From positions 1 to 64,000 of the forward strand of contig NZ_JAAMPU010000095.1 of assembly GCF_012911565.1 (NCBI RefSeq): DNA of 64,000 nucleotides. Reading direction: 5' to 3'. A program made the translations under genes and the position numbers. The notes beneath the pieces are model-generated. The model searched no databases and was not told the DNA's origin. It worked only from the letters and a program-made list of their open reading frames with translations. This document shows positions 1 to 11,839 of the stretch, piece by piece; within the stretch, counting starts at the first letter, position 1; each line of letters begins with the position of its first letter. The stretch comes from Flavobacterium silvaticum (GTDB lineage: Bacteria > Bacteroidota > Bacteroidia > Flavobacteriales > Flavobacteriaceae).

Positions 1-1822
1 TGGCATCGACAGCACAGACACTCACCGAAGAACCGGCCCCGAACGTATCGCCATCGGTATCCGCATAGAAAGGGAACGAAGCGTGTTTCGTGTTGTCGGC
101 ATCGTTGCAATCGGTGTTGTCGGTCACGTAACCTGCAGGCGAACCTGTACAGCTCGATTGGGAAACTGCGGTGTTACCGTAGGTGTCTCCGTCGGCATCG
201 GCGTAGTAAGTGACATTGGCGTTACCATTACCATAGACTGCACTCACTACAGGAGTGTTTCCGGCCGGCGTTGATGTGATGGTGATATTTGCCGTGCGGT
301 TCCCGCTGCCCGAAGGAGTGAAAGTTACCATGTAGGTCGCAGTTCCGTTAGTGGCAATTGATGTTGACGAAAGGTTGCTCACCACAAATTCACTATTGTT
401 TGAAACAACCGATACATTCGTAGCCGATCCTCCCGTATTCGAAATAGTATAAGTGATTGCAGAGGCCGAAGCACCCACACATGCCGATCCATTATCCAAT
501 GATCCGGAGGTGACCGACAATTGAGGCGCAGCAGGAACCAATTCCCCTGAAGGTAAAATTACCGGCGTTCCGCTGAATCCTGAAAAATTGATTTTGGAAA
601 GCTGGCCAGAGGTCAATCCGCCGACACCTACAAAAATTTTCCCGCCGGACGTATTGGATTGTCCGGCCGTACCGTTCCATCCGGTAATGGTCAGCGTAGA
701 TCCATTCCATGTTACACCGCTGCTGTTCGCAAAAGTGAGGGAATGATTTCCTGATCCCAATGCAATTACCGATGAAGCTGACAGATTCAAAGTTCCCAAA
801 GTCTCGGAATTCCCTGATCCTGTATTTAAAGTACCTCCGTTCAAGGTCAGGCCCGCTGTATCATTGATTACGTTAGAAGATAGTAATTGCAGGATAGCAC
901 CTGCAGCCACTGAATAAGAAACGGAAGCCTGTGAACCTGAAACAGCAAGCGTACCATTGGAAATTGTCGTACTTCCCGTATAGGTATTTACACCGCTCAA
1001 CGTCGAGGTCCCGGTTCCGCTTTTTGTAAGGCTATTCACTTTTACCGTAGCGGTTGAGTTTGCCAGTAATCCGTCCGAAATCACACCATCGAAAGTAACA
1101 CTGGCATTTCCTCCACCTATTTCCACGCTACCTGTACTGGTGAGCGATCCATTTTTCCAATACATATTATTAGAGCTGCCACTGGACTGGTTCCATATCG
1201 CAAAACTCTGGATGTTACTACCTGACCCTGATGGAGAATTGGCCATCAACACATCGTAATTATATACTCCATTGGATGTATTTACTCCAATATTAAGTGT
1301 TTTGGCAGATGTAACCTTGAATGTAAAAGTCACATCCTGAGCCGGAGTGGCGTAACCAATCAATGAAGAAGCCGCCATAGGGAACCAGTTGCCATTCTTG
1401 TTGATCTGGAATTTTGCCCTTTGCGATGTGGAATAATTCGATACGGAACCATTGGCTGTACCGCCATTGAAAGAAATACCCGCAGAACTGTTATCGAAAA
1501 AGTTAGATGAATTGCCAACATAACAAGTTATCGAGAACTCATCGCCTACCTGCAAAGCACGTGCAGAAGCAGAACCCGTACCGCCGATGTTAAAGGTCTG
1601 GAATAAAGCTACTCCCGGATCGCCTATGTACGGTGACCCGTTTCCGTTAGCATATGTCCCGATTTCCGTCCCATTGTTGTTGAAAGCACCGGCAAAGTAG
1701 CTGCCGTTCGTATTGACTGTTTGTGTCGCATTGAAATTTCCGGTCTGCATGGTGTAGTTCACCGTTTGGGCTATACCCGGCCAGCAACATGCAAGAAATA
1801 ATAGAGGTAAAAGTTTTTTCAT
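1..1822 (-). CDS. Secreted mosaic adhesin-like protein, 5' part (cut by window edge)
   Basis: The reading frame opens with ATG at 1822 and stays open for 607 codons to the window edge, so the C-terminus is missing. It begins with a Sec signal peptide (MKKLLPLLFLACCWPGIAQ). Around residues 255-300 there is an autotransporter-associated beta-strand type repeat (GTSTLSGVNTYTGSTTISNG). About residues 440-530 look like a choice-of-anchor D / ASH-type Ig-like domain (ITYTISNTGGSATNVSV). About residues 535-605 hold tandem metal-binding motifs of the MopE type (YYADADGDTYGN, DCNDADN, FYADTDGDTFG). Gly, Ser, Asn and Thr dominate. This is the build of large surface or T9SS-exported adhesins in Flavobacteria. 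A C-terminal sorting domain is expected but lies outside the window. Ligand unknown. Confidence 0.85.
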   Translation of the reverse strand, partial: MKKLLPLLFLACCWPGIAQTVNYTMQTGNFNATQTVNTNGSYFAGAFNNNGTEIGTYANGNGSPYIGDPGVALFQTFNIGGTGSASARALQVGDEFSITCYVGNSSNFFDNSSAGISFNGGTANGSVSNYSTSQRAKFQINKNGNWFPMAASSLIGYATPAQDVTFTFKVTSAKTLNIGVNTSNGVYNYDVLMANSPSGSGSNIQSFAIWNQSSGSSNNMYWKNGSLTSTGSVEIGGGNASVTFDGVISDGLLANSTATVKVNSLTKSGTGTSTLSGVNTYTGSTTISNGTLAVSGSQASVSYSVAAGAILQLLSSNVINDTAGLTLNGGTLNTGSGNSETLGTLNLSASSVIALGSGNHSLTFANSSGVTWNGSTLTITGWNGTAGQSNTSGGKIFVGVGGLTSGQLSKINFSGFSGTPVILPSGELVPAAPQLSVTSGSLDNGSACVGASASAITYTISNTGGSATNVSVVSNNSEFVVSNLSSTSIATNGTATYMVTFTPSGSGNRTANITITSTPAGNTPVVSAVYGNGNANVTYYADADGDTYGNTAVSQSSCTGSPAGYVTDNTDCNDADNTKHASFPFYADTDGDTFGAGSSVSVCAVDA

Positions 1823-2022
1823 AAATCCGTTTGGTTAAATTGAATCCCAACTTTTGTAATTCCTTGTTTTAGAAATCACTATATGTTTCGGACAAACGAA
1901 AGTATATAATTATAGAGTTACGAAATCGATGTAGATTTCATTATTGCCAACTATAACGTTTGCGTGTTAATAAATTCTAAAAATGAATTCCTGAATTTGA
2001 GAATACCGCAGATATGGCAAAT

Positions 2023-2053
2023 AAAAAAGGCCGCAATTTCTTGCAGCCTTTTT
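2023..2053 (-). terminator. Intrinsic terminator of the rpoBC-DUF3467 operon
   Basis: A 13-bp inverted repeat with one mismatch (AAAAAGGCCGCAA / TTGCAGCCTTTTT) lies directly after the DUF3467 stop codon. A- and T-runs at both ends let it act in either direction. Confidence 0.8.
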
Positions 2054-2069
2054 ACTAGATATTGATATG

Positions 2070-2384
2070 TTACGCCTGACCTGTCGGACCAAAGTTCAAC
2101 GGGATTGGCGCTTGCTCAAACTCGCGGATTTCACCGTGCGCCTGTTCAAACCTGTGGATATTTTCCCCTAATGCTTTCAACAACCTTTTGGCATGTTGAG
2201 GCGTAAGGATAATCCGTGATTTGACTTTGGCCTTTGGCGTTCCGGGCATGATGCACACGTAGTCCAAAACAAATTCAGAAGCCGAATGGTTGATGATGGC
2301 CAGATTGGAATAAATCCCTTCTGCCGTTGCTTCATCAAGCTCGATATTGATAGACCCTTGCTGAGGTTGATTGTTGTCAGCCAT
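2070..2384 (-). CDS. DUF3467 family protein
   Basis: A 104-residue cytoplasmic protein without signal peptide or membrane segment. It matches DUF3467 from memory: the start of the mature region (INIELDEATAEGIYSNLAIINHS), FVLDYVCIMPG, and the KSRIILTPQHAKRLLKAL helix. It begins five bases after the rpoC stop, so it is very likely co-transcribed with rpoBC. That placement is conserved in many Bacteroidota and hints at a link to transcription, but the function is unknown. Confidence 0.9.
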   Translation of the reverse strand: MADNNQPQQGSINIELDEATAEGIYSNLAIINHSASEFVLDYVCIMPGTPKAKVKSRIILTPQHAKRLLKALGENIHRFEQAHGEIREFEQAPIPLNFGPTGQA

Positions 2385-2389
2385 GACTA

Positions 2390-5300
2390 TTAATAATTGT
2401 ATTCTTCTTTGTTGGCCATCATTTCATTGTAGTCTTCTTTAGAACCTACAATGACCTGATCGTAATCACGCATACCTGTACCAGCCGGAATCCTGTGACC
2501 CACAATGACGTTCTCTTTCAAACCTTCAAGCGAATCGACTTTACCTGCAACCGCAGCTTCGTTCAATACTTTGGTGGTTTCCTGGAACGATGCAGCCGAG
2601 ATGAACGACTTGGTCTGCAATGACGCTCTCGTAATACCCTGAAGTATTGGAGTAGCCGTAGCCGTGATGACATCGCGGGCAGAGACAAGGTTCTTATCGT
2701 TACGCTTCAGCAATGAATTCTCATCACGAAGTTCACGTGGAGTCACGATCTGACCTGGCTTAAGATTATCGGAATCACCTGCATCCTCGACCACCTTCAT
2801 TCCGTAGAGCTTATCGTTTTCTACGATAAAGTCTTTGGTATGGATGAGTTGGTCTTCAAGGAACAGTGTATCTCCCGGATCCTGGACCTGTACTTTACGC
2901 ATCATCTGACGGATGACAACCTCAAAGTGCTTGTCGTTGATCTTAACCCCTTGCAAACGGTAAACCTCCTGAATCTCGTTGACCAGATACTGTTGTACAG
3001 CAGATGGTCCCTGGATTCTGAGGATATCTTCCGGAGTGATCGCACCATCAGATAAAGGAAGGCCAGCTTTCACGAAGTCATTTTCCTGTACCAGAATCTG
3101 GTTAGACAATTTCACAAGGTATTTACGGACGTCACCGAATTTGGATTCGATCACGATCTCGCGGTTACCACGTTTGATTTTTCCGAAAGAAACGACACCG
3201 TCAATTTCAGATACCACAGCCGGGTTCGACGGGTTACGTGCTTCGAGAAGCTCCGTAATACGCGGAAGACCTCCGGTGATATCACCAGCTTTAGAGGAAC
3301 GACGCGGGATTTTCACAAGGATTTTTCCAGCCTTGATCTTCTCTCCGTCCTCAACCATAAGGTGAGCGCCCACAGGAAGGTTGTACGAACGGATAAGCTC
3401 GTTGTCCTTACCGTAAATGTGGAGTGTCGGGATCAGTTTCTTGTTACGTCCTTCAGAGATTACTTTCTCCTGGAAACCAGTCTGCTCATCAATCTCAACC
3501 TGGAAAGTCTGTCCTTGCTCAAGATCTTCATAAGCGATTTTACCGGTAAATTCAGAAATGATAACCCCGTTATACGGATCCCATTTACAGATCACGGTTC
3601 CTTTATCGGCCACGTCACCATCTTTTACGAAGATGCTTGAACCGTAAGGGATGTTATGTGTATTCAATACGATACCGGTAGAAAGGTCGACCAACTTCAG
3701 TTCAGTTGAACGTGAGATTACGATATCGACGGTATTCCCCTCTGAATCCTCACCTTTAACCGTTTTAAGGTCTTCCATTTCGATACGCCCCTTGAACTTC
3801 GCTTCAATTCTGCTTTCTTCAGAAATGTTACCCGCCGTACCACCAACGTGGAACGTACGAAGTGTAAGCTGTGTTCCAGGCTCACCGATAGACTGTGCTG
3901 CGATTACACCGACAGCTTCACCTTTTTGGGTCATCTTGCCCGTTGCCAGGTTACGACCGTAACATTTGGCGCAGATTCCTTTGTAAGATTCGCAAGTCAA
4001 TGGCGAACGGACTTCTACGGCTTCTACCGGAGATTCTTCGATCCTGCGCATCACCGCTTCGGTAATCTGGTCGCCACCGTGAACAAGGATTTCATTGTTC
4101 AACGGGTTGACGACATCCTGAAGTGCAACACGTCCGAGGATTCTTTCACCTAGCGTTTCAACGACTTCCTCGTTTTTCTTCAAGGCAGTCACTTCTACAC
4201 CGCGCAAGGTTCCGCAATCTACTTCGTTTACGATGACATCTTGTGAAACGTCATGCAGACGACGTGTCAGGTAACCCGCATCGGCCGTTTTCAAAGCCGT
4301 ATCCGCAAGTCCTTTACGTGCACCGTGCGTCGAGATGAAATATTCCAAAATCGAAAGACCTTCCTTAAAGTTGGAAAGGATCGGGTTTTCGATAATTTCA
4401 CCACCACCAGCGGTCGATTTCTTCGGCTTGGCCATCAAACCACGCATACCTGTCAGCTGACGGATCTGTTCCTTAGAACCACGCGCCCCTGAATCAAGCA
4501 TCATATACACCGAGTTGAAACCTTGCTGATCTTCGCGGATGTTCTTCATGGCAAGCTCTGTAAGCAAAGCATTGGTCGAAGTCCATACATCGATAACCTG
4601 GTTGTAACGCTCGTTGTTCGTGATAAGACCCATGTTATAGTTCATGGTAATACCTTCAACCTGCTCGTTGGCATCGGCAATGAGTTCTTCTTTTCTTTCC
4701 GGGATGATGATATCGCCCAAAGAGAACGACAGTCCGCCGCGGAAAGCGAAACGATAACCCATGTCTTTCATATTGTCAAGGAACGCAGCTGTAGTAGGAA
4801 CGTCCGTTACGGCAAGGATTTTCCCGATGATGTCACGCAACGACTTCTTGGTCAATACCTCGTTGATATATCCTGCAGCTTCCGGAACTACTTCGTTAAA
4901 GAGGACACGGCCGGCAGTTGTCTGGATGATTTTCCAAACCAGTTCGCCTTCTTCGTTGAAATCTTTCGCACGGATTTTCACACGGGCGTTGAGTTCCAGT
5001 TTGCCTTCGTTTAGGGCGATGTTCACTTCTTCTGCAGAATAGAACACCAGGCCTTCACCAAGGATTTTGATATCGGCAGTAGACAAACGCTCTTTGGTCA
5101 TGTAGTACAGACCCAAAACCATGTCCTGTGAAGGTACCGTGATTGGCGCACCGTTCGCAGGGTTCAGGATGTTGTGTGACGCAAGCATCAACAATTGAGC
5201 TTCAAGGATCGCTTCAGGGCCAAGTGGCAAGTGGACCGCCATCTGGTCACCATCGAAATCCGCGTTGAACGCCGTACAGACCAATGGGTGAAGCTGGATC

Positions 5301-6703
5301 GCTTTTCCTTCGATCAGTTTTGGCTGGAACGCCTGGATTCCCAAACGGTGCAAAGTTGGGGCACGGTTCAGGAGAACCGGGTGACCTTTGATCACGTTTT
5401 CCAGGATATCCCAAACTACAGGCTCTTTCTTGTCGATGATTTTCTTTGCAGATTTTACCGTCTTCACGATTCCGCGCTCGATAAGCTTACGGATAACGAA
5501 CGGTTTGTATAGTTCTGCAGCCATGTCTTTGGGCAGACCGCATTCGTATAATTTTAGTTCCGGTCCAACGACGATAACCGAACGTGCCGAATAATCCACA
5601 CGTTTTCCAAGCAGATTCTGACGGAAACGTCCTTGTTTTCCTTTCAATGAATCGGAAAGCGATTTGAGCGGACGGTTCGATTCTGTTTTTACGGCAGATG
5701 CCTTACGTGTATTATCGAACAATGAATCTACCGATTCCTGCAACATACGTTTTTCGTTACGAAGGATCACTTCCGGAGCTTTGATCTCCATCAGACGCTT
5801 CAAACGGTTGTTACGGATGATGACACGACGGTACAGGTCATTCAAATCTGAAGTCGCGAAACGGCCACCATCAAGCGGCACCAACGGACGCAATTCAGGC
5901 GGGATGACCGGAACCACTTTCATGATCATCCACTCCGGACGGTTCTCACGGTTTGCATTGGCATCACGGAAAGATTCCACAACCTGCAGGCGCTTCAACG
6001 CTTCTGTCTTACGTTGCTTAGACGTTTCGGTATTTGCCGAGTGACGCAATTCATAAGAAAGGGCATCAAGATCGGTACGGGCCAAAAGATCCATGATACA
6101 CTCCGCTCCCATCTTGGCAATGAACTTGTTCGGATCATTGTCGTCAAGATATTGGTTTTCCTGTGGAAGGGTGTCAAGGATATTCAGGTATTCTTCTTCT
6201 GTAAGGAAGTCGAGACGGTTAAGTGTTTCCCCATCAGGATTTTTTGCGATACCTGCCTGGATCACCACATAACGCTCGTAATAGATGATCATATCCAGCT
6301 TCTTTGACGGAAGCCCAAGGATATAGCCAATTTTGTTCGGAAGCGAGCGGAAGTACCAGATATGAGCGATAGGCACCACAAGATTGATGTGCCCTACCCT
6401 GTCGCGACGTACTTTTTTCTCGGTCACTTCAACACCGCAACGATCACATACGATTCCTTTGTATCGGATGCGTTTGTATTTACCGCAGGCACATTCAAAA
6501 TCCTTTACAGGCCCGAAGATACGCTCGCAGAACAACCCGTCACGCTCTGGTTTGTGCGTACGGTAATTGATCGTTTCAGGTTTCAGAACCTCCCCTCTTG
6601 ATTCCGCAAGGATTGATTCCGGAGACGCCAACCCTATTGAGATCTTGTCAAATCTTTTGATTGGGTTTTTGTCTTTATTATTTCTGTTATTCATCATAGT
6701 CAT
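2390..6703 (-). CDS. rpoC: DNA-directed RNA polymerase subunit beta'
   Basis: The 1437-residue beta' subunit, full length for Bacteroidota. Visible landmarks are the N-terminal zinc site (C71, C73, C86, C89 in [10 protein letters not shown] and [10 protein letters not shown]), the absolutely conserved active-centre motif [12 protein letters not shown] near residue 480 that binds the catalytic Mg2+, and the second zinc cluster ([22 protein letters not shown]) in the C-terminal third. The ATG at 6703 is followed closely by ATGs at 6697 and 6694, any of which could serve. It lies 97 bp after rpoB, separated by a nested inverted repeat, and is followed by the DUF3467 gene. Confidence 0.99.
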   Translation of the reverse strand: MTMMNNRNNKDKNPIKRFDKISIGLASPESILAESRGEVLKPETINYRTHKPERDGLFCERIFGPVKDFECACGKYKRIRYKGIVCDRCGVEVTEKKVRRDRVGHINLVVPIAHIWYFRSLPNKIGYILGLPSKKLDMIIYYERYVVIQAGIAKNPDGETLNRLDFLTEEEYLNILDTLPQENQYLDDNDPNKFIAKMGAECIMDLLARTDLDALSYELRHSANTETSKQRKTEALKRLQVVESFRDANANRENRPEWMIMKVVPVIPPELRPLVPLDGGRFATSDLNDLYRRVIIRNNRLKRLMEIKAPEVILRNEKRMLQESVDSLFDNTRKASAVKTESNRPLKSLSDSLKGKQGRFRQNLLGKRVDYSARSVIVVGPELKLYECGLPKDMAAELYKPFVIRKLIERGIVKTVKSAKKIIDKKEPVVWDILENVIKGHPVLLNRAPTLHRLGIQAFQPKLIEGKAIQLHPLVCTAFNADFDGDQMAVHLPLGPEAILEAQLLMLASHNILNPANGAPITVPSQDMVLGLYYMTKERLSTADIKILGEGLVFYSAEEVNIALNEGKLELNARVKIRAKDFNEEGELVWKIIQTTAGRVLFNEVVPEAAGYINEVLTKKSLRDIIGKILAVTDVPTTAAFLDNMKDMGYRFAFRGGLSFSLGDIIIPERKEELIADANEQVEGITMNYNMGLITNNERYNQVIDVWTSTNALLTELAMKNIREDQQGFNSVYMMLDSGARGSKEQIRQLTGMRGLMAKPKKSTAGGGEIIENPILSNFKEGLSILEYFISTHGARKGLADTALKTADAGYLTRRLHDVSQDVIVNEVDCGTLRGVEVTALKKNEEVVETLGERILGRVALQDVVNPLNNEILVHGGDQITEAVMRRIEESPVEAVEVRSPLTCESYKGICAKCYGRNLATGKMTQKGEAVGVIAAQSIGEPGTQLTLRTFHVGGTAGNISEESRIEAKFKGRIEMEDLKTVKGEDSEGNTVDIVISRSTELKLVDLSTGIVLNTHNIPYGSSIFVKDGDVADKGTVICKWDPYNGVIISEFTGKIAYEDLEQGQTFQVEIDEQTGFQEKVISEGRNKKLIPTLHIYGKDNELIRSYNLPVGAHLMVEDGEKIKAGKILVKIPRRSSKAGDITGGLPRITELLEARNPSNPAVVSEIDGVVSFGKIKRGNREIVIESKFGDVRKYLVKLSNQILVQENDFVKAGLPLSDGAITPEDILRIQGPSAVQQYLVNEIQEVYRLQGVKINDKHFEVVIRQMMRKVQVQDPGDTLFLEDQLIHTKDFIVENDKLYGMKVVEDAGDSDNLKPGQIVTPRELRDENSLLKRNDKNLVSARDVITATATPILQGITRASLQTKSFISAASFQETTKVLNEAAVAGKVDSLEGLKENVIVGHRIPAGTGMRDYDQVIVGSKEDYNEMMANKEEYNY

Positions 6704-6737
6704 ACTAACTGATCTTTAAATGAAAGTTGTTGTTTTT

Positions 6738-6802
6738 AGTATTGAGATATCAGTATGAGTATTGAGTCATATCTCAGGACTCAATACCCACTACTCAATA
6801 CT
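6738..6802. repeat. Nested inverted repeat between rpoB and rpoC
   Basis: Four copies of an AGTATTGAG-like word fill the rpoB-rpoC gap: two forward (6738-6746, 6757-6768) and two reversed (6778-6787, 6793-6802). GTATTGAGTC/GACTCAATAC forms an inner 10-bp stem and AGTATTGAG/CTCAATACT an outer one. TGAGATAT/ATATCTCA gives a further alternative pairing. The last copy reaches into the rpoB stop codon. Confidence 0.8.
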
Positions 6803-9800
6803 ATTCTTCCAAACGGATATCAAGCCCCAAACCTTTCAGTTCGTGCATCAATACGTTGAATGATTCCGGCAAGCCTGGTTCCGGCATGGTTTCACCTTTT
6901 ACGATAGCCTCGTAAGTTTTGGCGCGACCAATAACGTCATCTGATTTTACCGTAAGGATCTCGCGGAGTGTGCTCGAAGCTCCGTAAGCCTCAAGAGCCC
7001 AAACCTCCATTTCCCCGAAACGCTGTCCACCGAACTGCGCCTTACCACCAAGCGGTTGCTGTGTGATAAGAGAGTATGGCCCGATAGAACGCGCGTGCAT
7101 CTTATCGTCAACCATGTGTCCGAGTTTCAGCATGTAGATCACACCTACTGTCGCCGGTTGGTGGAAACGCTCTCCGGTTCCTCCGTCGTACAGGTAGGTA
7201 TGTCCGAATCTTGGGATTCCTGCTTCGTCCGTCAGTTCGTTGATCTGATCAAGCGTGGCTCCGTCGAAGATTGGTGTAGCATATTTTCTACCCAATTTTT
7301 TACCGGCCCATCCCAGAACGGTTTCGTAAATCTGCCCGATGTTCATACGAGATGGTACACCAAGCGGGTTCAATACGATATCCACAGGAGTTCCATCTTC
7401 AAGGAACGGCATGTCTTCTTCACGAACGATACGTGCCACGATACCTTTGTTACCGTGACGTCCAGCCATTTTATCACCAACCTTCAACTTACGTTTCTTG
7501 GCGATATACACTTTGGCAAGTTTCAGGATTCCAGCCGGCAATTCATCTCCAACGGTAATTGTGAATTTCTCACGTCTCAATGCACCTTGCAGGTCGTTCA
7601 GTTTGATCTTGTAATTGTGGATCAAATCGTTGACAAGCTTGTTCGTTTCGTCATCGGCAACCCACTGACCTTTTGAAAGGTGAGCGAAGTCTTCTACGGC
7701 GTGAAGCATCTTGAGCGTGTATTTCTTTCCTTTCGGAAGGACTTCTTCACCCAGATCGTTCATGACACCCTGAGATGTCTTACCGTTGATGATGTTGAAC
7801 AATTTGTCGATCAGTTTGTCTTTAAGCTCGACGAATTTGACTTCGAACTCCATTTCCAGACTACCTAAATCGTCTTTATCTTTTGTACGCTTGCGCTTAT
7901 CTTTCATAGCACGCGCGAACAATTTTTTATCAAGGACGACACCGTGAAGCGATGGAGAAGCTTTCAATGAAGCATCTTTCACGTCACCGGCTTTGTCACC
8001 GAAGATCGCACGAAGCAATTTTTCTTCCGGCGTAGGGTCAGATTCTCCTTTTGGAGTGATCTTACCAATAAGGATGTCGCCAGGTTTTACTTCTGCACCG
8101 ATTCGGATCATACCGTTTTCATCGAGGTCTTTGGTAGCCTCTTCCGATACGTTCGGGATGTCGTTCGTCAATTCCTCGTTACCCAGTTTGGTATCGCGGA
8201 CTTCGAGGGAATAATCGTCAACGTGGATTGATGTAAAAATATCGTCACGAACGACTTTCTCAGAAATCACGATTGCATCCTCGAAGTTGTACCCTTTCCA
8301 TGGCATGAACGCCACCTGAAGGTTACGGCCAAGGGCAAGCTCACCGTTTTGGGTCGCATAACCTTCGCAAAGAACCTGTCCAAGCTTCACGCGGTCGCCT
8401 TTGCGGACAATCGGCTTCAGGTTGATCGACGTACTTTGGTTGGTCTTGCGGAATTTGATCAGGTTGTATGTTTTTTCATCCGGATCGAATGAAACCGAAC
8501 GCTCCTCGTCAGTACGGTCGTATTTGATCGTAATGATGTTGGCATCTACATATTCGCAAACTCCGTCGCCTTCTGCATTGATCAATACACGGGAATCAGA
8601 AGCAACCTGTCTTTCCAGACCAGTTCCAACGATCGGGGCTTCAGGACGCAACAATGGCACGGCCTGACGCATCATGTTCGATCCCATCAACGCACGGTTC
8701 GCATCATCATGCTCCAAAAACGGAATCAGGGATGCGGAAATCGACGCAATCTGGTTCGGGGCAACGTCTGTATAATGGATTACCGTTGGCTCGACAACCG
8801 GGAAGTCACCTTCTTCACGTGCAATGACACGGTCAGCTGTGATTTTTCCATCTTCATTCATATCGATGTTTGCCTGCGCAATCAGTTTTCCTTCTTCTTC
8901 CTCTGCAGAAAGATAAATCGGCTCTGCCTTCAAATCTACTTTACCATCCGTAACCACACGGTAAGGCGTTTCGATGAAGCCCATTCCGTTCACTTTGGCA
9001 TACACACCAAGCGAGGAAATAAGACCGATGTTCGGACCTTCCGGAGTTTCGATAGGACACAAACGACCGTAGTGCGTGTAATGGACGTCACGAACCTCAA
9101 ATCCTGCTCTTTCACGTGACAGACCGCCTGGTCCAAGTGCAGAAAGACGACGCTTGTGCGTGATCTCGGCAAGTGGATTCGTCTGGTCCATGAACTGAGA
9201 AAGCTGGTTGGTTCCGAAGAACGAGTTGATCACAGACGAAAGTGTTTTCGCGTTGATCAAATCGATCGGGGTAAATACCTCGTTGTCACGAACGTTCATA
9301 CGCTCACGGATCGTCCTGGCCATACGGGCAAGACCGACACCGAACTGCTGTGACAATTGCTCACCGACAGTACGTACACGACGGTTTGACAAGTGGTCGA
9401 TATCATCGATCTCTGCTTTAGAGTTGATGAGTTCGATCAGGTATTTGACTATGGTAATGATATCTTCTTTGGTCAAGACCTGCTTTTCCATTGGAATATC
9501 AAGGTTCAACTTTTTGTTCATCCGGTAACGACCGACTTCACCTAAGTTGTAACGCTGATCCGAGAAGAACAGCTTCTCGATGATGCCGCGTGCTGTTTCC
9601 TCATCAGGCGGTTCTGCGTTACGCAACTGGCGGTAGATGTGCTCGACGGCTTCTTTCTCCGAGTTTGTCGGGTCTTTCTGAAGCGTGTTGTGGATGATGG
9701 CGTAATCGGCCTGATTGTTATCTTCCTTGTGCAACAGGATAGATTTCACGTTGGCTTCGACGATTTCCTCGACATTGTCTTTATCCAGGATGGTGTCGCG

Positions 9801-10613
9801 GTCAAGGATGATTTCGTTACGCTCGATAGATACAACTTCTCCTGTATCTTCATCAACGAAATCTTCATGCCATGTATTCAGTACCCTTGCAGCCAACTTA
9901 CGGCCGATGTACTTTTTAAGACCTGTCTTGGAAACTTTGATTTCCTCGGCAAGGTCGAATATTTCAAGGATGTCCTTGTCGCGTTCGAAACCGATGGCGC
10001 GGAACAAGGTAGTAACCGGTAATTTCTTTTTACGGTCGATATACGCATACATGACATTGTTGATGTCGGTAGCGAATTCGATCCATGATCCTTTGAACGG
10101 AATTACCCTTGCAGAGTATAATTTGGTTCCGTTGGCGTGGAAAGACTGGCCAAAGAAAACGCCAGGTGAACGGTGAAGCTGTGATACTACGACACGCTCG
10201 GCTCCGTTGATAACAAAGGTTCCGCTTGGCGTCATGTACGGAATAGTTCCTAAGTACACATCCTGTACGATCGTTTCAAAATCTTCATGCTCGGGATCTG
10301 TACAATACAGTTTCAAACGTGCTTTCAACGGCACACTGTAAGTCAGTCCTCTTTCGATACACTCCTGGATGCTGTAACGCGGTGGATCGACGAAATAGTC
10401 GAGGAACTCCAGTACAAACTGGTTGCGGGTATCAGTTATTGGAAAGTTTTCCATGAAGGTGTTGTACAGACCTTCGTTGCCTCTTTCATCAGACTTGGTT
10501 TCCAACTGGAAGAAGTCTTTAAAAGATTTTACCTGAACATCGAGGAAATCCGGATAGGCCGGGATGTTTTTGGTGGAGGCAAAATTTAATCTTTCATTCT
10601 GATTTGTGATCAT
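6801..10613 (-). CDS. rpoB: DNA-directed RNA polymerase subunit beta
   Basis: The 1270-residue beta subunit, the normal size for Flavobacteria. Recognisable segments include the rifampicin region ([17 protein letters not shown], then [13 protein letters not shown]), [23 protein letters not shown] near the active centre and the C-terminal [19 protein letters not shown] that contacts beta'. ATG at 10613 is preferred over an in-frame TTG one codon upstream. It follows rplL after a 244-bp leader containing a strong hairpin and precedes rpoC in the same operon. The rifampicin-contact residues look like wild type ([17 protein letters not shown]). Confidence 0.99.
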   Translation of the reverse strand: MITNQNERLNFASTKNIPAYPDFLDVQVKSFKDFFQLETKSDERGNEGLYNTFMENFPITDTRNQFVLEFLDYFVDPPRYSIQECIERGLTYSVPLKARLKLYCTDPEHEDFETIVQDVYLGTIPYMTPSGTFVINGAERVVVSQLHRSPGVFFGQSFHANGTKLYSARVIPFKGSWIEFATDINNVMYAYIDRKKKLPVTTLFRAIGFERDKDILEIFDLAEEIKVSKTGLKKYIGRKLAARVLNTWHEDFVDEDTGEVVSIERNEIILDRDTILDKDNVEEIVEANVKSILLHKEDNNQADYAIIHNTLQKDPTNSEKEAVEHIYRQLRNAEPPDEETARGIIEKLFFSDQRYNLGEVGRYRMNKKLNLDIPMEKQVLTKEDIITIVKYLIELINSKAEIDDIDHLSNRRVRTVGEQLSQQFGVGLARMARTIRERMNVRDNEVFTPIDLINAKTLSSVINSFFGTNQLSQFMDQTNPLAEITHKRRLSALGPGGLSRERAGFEVRDVHYTHYGRLCPIETPEGPNIGLISSLGVYAKVNGMGFIETPYRVVTDGKVDLKAEPIYLSAEEEEGKLIAQANIDMNEDGKITADRVIAREEGDFPVVEPTVIHYTDVAPNQIASISASLIPFLEHDDANRALMGSNMMRQAVPLLRPEAPIVGTGLERQVASDSRVLINAEGDGVCEYVDANIITIKYDRTDEERSVSFDPDEKTYNLIKFRKTNQSTSINLKPIVRKGDRVKLGQVLCEGYATQNGELALGRNLQVAFMPWKGYNFEDAIVISEKVVRDDIFTSIHVDDYSLEVRDTKLGNEELTNDIPNVSEEATKDLDENGMIRIGAEVKPGDILIGKITPKGESDPTPEEKLLRAIFGDKAGDVKDASLKASPSLHGVVLDKKLFARAMKDKRKRTKDKDDLGSLEMEFEVKFVELKDKLIDKLFNIINGKTSQGVMNDLGEEVLPKGKKYTLKMLHAVEDFAHLSKGQWVADDETNKLVNDLIHNYKIKLNDLQGALRREKFTITVGDELPAGILKLAKVYIAKKRKLKVGDKMAGRHGNKGIVARIVREEDMPFLEDGTPVDIVLNPLGVPSRMNIGQIYETVLGWAGKKLGRKYATPIFDGATLDQINELTDEAGIPRFGHTYLYDGGTGERFHQPATVGVIYMLKLGHMVDDKMHARSIGPYSLITQQPLGGKAQFGGQRFGEMEVWALEAYGASSTLREILTVKSDDVIGRAKTYEAIVKGETMPEPGLPESFNVLMHELKGLGLDIRLEE

Positions 10614-10790
10614 CAAATGGACAAAATTTTGATTAAAAAAAAGTAGTTTTTGTGTAAAACACTGCTTTTCTTTTTTAGGTCAGCACCTCTTTATAAATGA
10701 ACCAAGCTCGCCCATTTTTTCTTCGTACTGACTAAAAGCTTTGGTATTGCTACCGGGTTGATAATAAAACGCTAAGAATTTTATTATACG

Positions 10791-10834
10791 AAAAATGGTT
10801 TAGGCCTTTGGGAGCATTTCCCAAGGCCTAAACC
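10791..10834 (-). terminator. Hairpin with U-tract between rplL and rpoB (attenuator-like)
   Basis: GGTTTAGGCCTTTGGGA pairs with TCCCAAGGCCTAAACC (one bulged base, loop GCATT). On the minus strand it is followed by CCATTTTTCG. It lies just past the rplL stop, inside the ribosomal-protein/RNA-polymerase operon. A second, weaker A/T-rich hairpin sits at about 10635-10672, just before rpoB. Partial termination would lower RpoBC relative to L7/L12. No other feature is seen in the 244-bp gap. Confidence 0.75.
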
Positions 10835-10857
10835 TAGCTTATTAAAAGCGGTTGGAC

Positions 10858-11235
10858 TTATTTAAGCTCAACTACAGCTCCAGCCTCTTCCAAAGATTTT
10901 TTCAGGCCTTCAGCCTCATCTTTAGAAACAGCTTCTTTCACGTTTGATGGAGCAGCGTCAACCAAATCTTTAGCTTCTTTCAATCCAAGACCTGTAAGTT
11001 CTTTTACAGCTTTAACTACAGCAAGTTTAGAAGCACCAGCATCTTTCAATACTACAGTGAATTCTGTTTGCTCTTCAGCAGCGGCTACTTCACCACCACC
11101 AGCAGCTGGACCAGCAACTACAGCAGCAGCTGCAGGCTCGATTCCGTACTCGTCTTTAAGGATTGTTGCAAGCTCGTTAACTTCTTTTACTGTAAGGTTA
11201 ACCAGTTGTTCTGCGAATTGTTTCAAATCTGCCAT
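10858..11235 (-). CDS. rplL: 50S ribosomal protein L7/L12 (bL12)
   Basis: A 125-residue acidic stalk protein. The N-terminal dimerisation helix ([20 protein letters not shown]) is followed by an Ala/Gly-rich hinge ([20 protein letters not shown]) and the C-terminal factor-binding domain ([34 protein letters not shown]). It recruits EF-Tu, EF-G and other GTPases to the ribosome. It is 69 bp downstream of rplJ in the rplJL order, and a strong hairpin follows it. Confidence 0.99.
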   Translation of the reverse strand: MADLKQFAEQLVNLTVKEVNELATILKDEYGIEPAAAAVVAGPAAGGGEVAAAEEQTEFTVVLKDAGASKLAVVKAVKELTGLGLKEAKDLVDAAPSNVKEAVSKDEAEGLKKSLEEAGAVVELK

Positions 11236-11304
11236 TTTTTCTCGATTTAAATAATTTGTAATGAAATATAATTGGTACTAGTGCGCGATTTTCGCTTGCC
11301 TGAT

Positions 11305-11820
11305 TTATTTCTCAGACAGGGTTTTAAGGATTCCGGCAATCTTGCCACCACCCGATTTAAGGGCAGAAACAACATTTTTAGCAGGAGATTGAAGTAACCC
11401 GATGATTTCACCGATAACTTCTTCCTTAGATTTAAGGGCGATCAGTGCATCCAGCTGATTGTCTCCGATAAAAATAGCCTGGTGGATGAAAGCACCTTTG
11501 AGCAACGGCTTATCAGATTTCTTGCGGAATTCCTTGATTACTTTGGCAGGAGCGTTTCCGTTCTCTGCGATCATGATGGCTGAGTTCCCGGCAAGGATTG
11601 TCGGCAAATCGCCATAATCATTGTCAGAAGCTTCCATCGCCTTCTCAAGCAGGGTATTCTTCACTACGTTCAAAGTGATACCCGCTTTAAAGCAAGTTCT
11701 TCTAAGGTTAGAAGTCGCTTCTGCGTCAAGTCCGGAAATGTCTGTCAGGTATACAACATTCGTTCCGGCCAACTGTGCAGTCAAGTCTTCAATAACCTGT
11801 GATTTTTCTTGTCTAGTCAT
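11305..11820 (-). CDS. rplJ: 50S ribosomal protein L10 (uL10)
   Basis: A 171-residue protein that anchors L7/L12 dimers at the stalk base. The conserved N-terminal part (VVYLTDISGLDAEATSNLRR, VVKNTLLEKAMEA) binds 23S rRNA, and the C-terminal helix carries L12. It lies 19 bp downstream of rplA. In many bacteria L10 (with L12) autoregulates translation of this operon. I see no clear leader structure in the short rplA-rplJ gap. Confidence 0.98.
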   Translation of the reverse strand: MTRQEKSQVIEDLTAQLAGTNVVYLTDISGLDAEATSNLRRTCFKAGITLNVVKNTLLEKAMEASDNDYGDLPTILAGNSAIMIAENGNAPAKVIKEFRKKSDKPLLKGAFIHQAIFIGDNQLDALIALKSKEEVIGEIIGLLQSPAKNVVSALKSGGGKIAGILKTLSEK

Positions 11821-11839
11821 GATTAAAAAACTTTACTGA

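Noticed and set aside
7056..7676. 206-codon plus-strand frame inside rpoB, and other long antisense frames in rpoC, rpoB, lysS, alaS
   Set aside because: They are antisense to essential genes with certain products, have no family pattern and follow from codon bias of the real strand.
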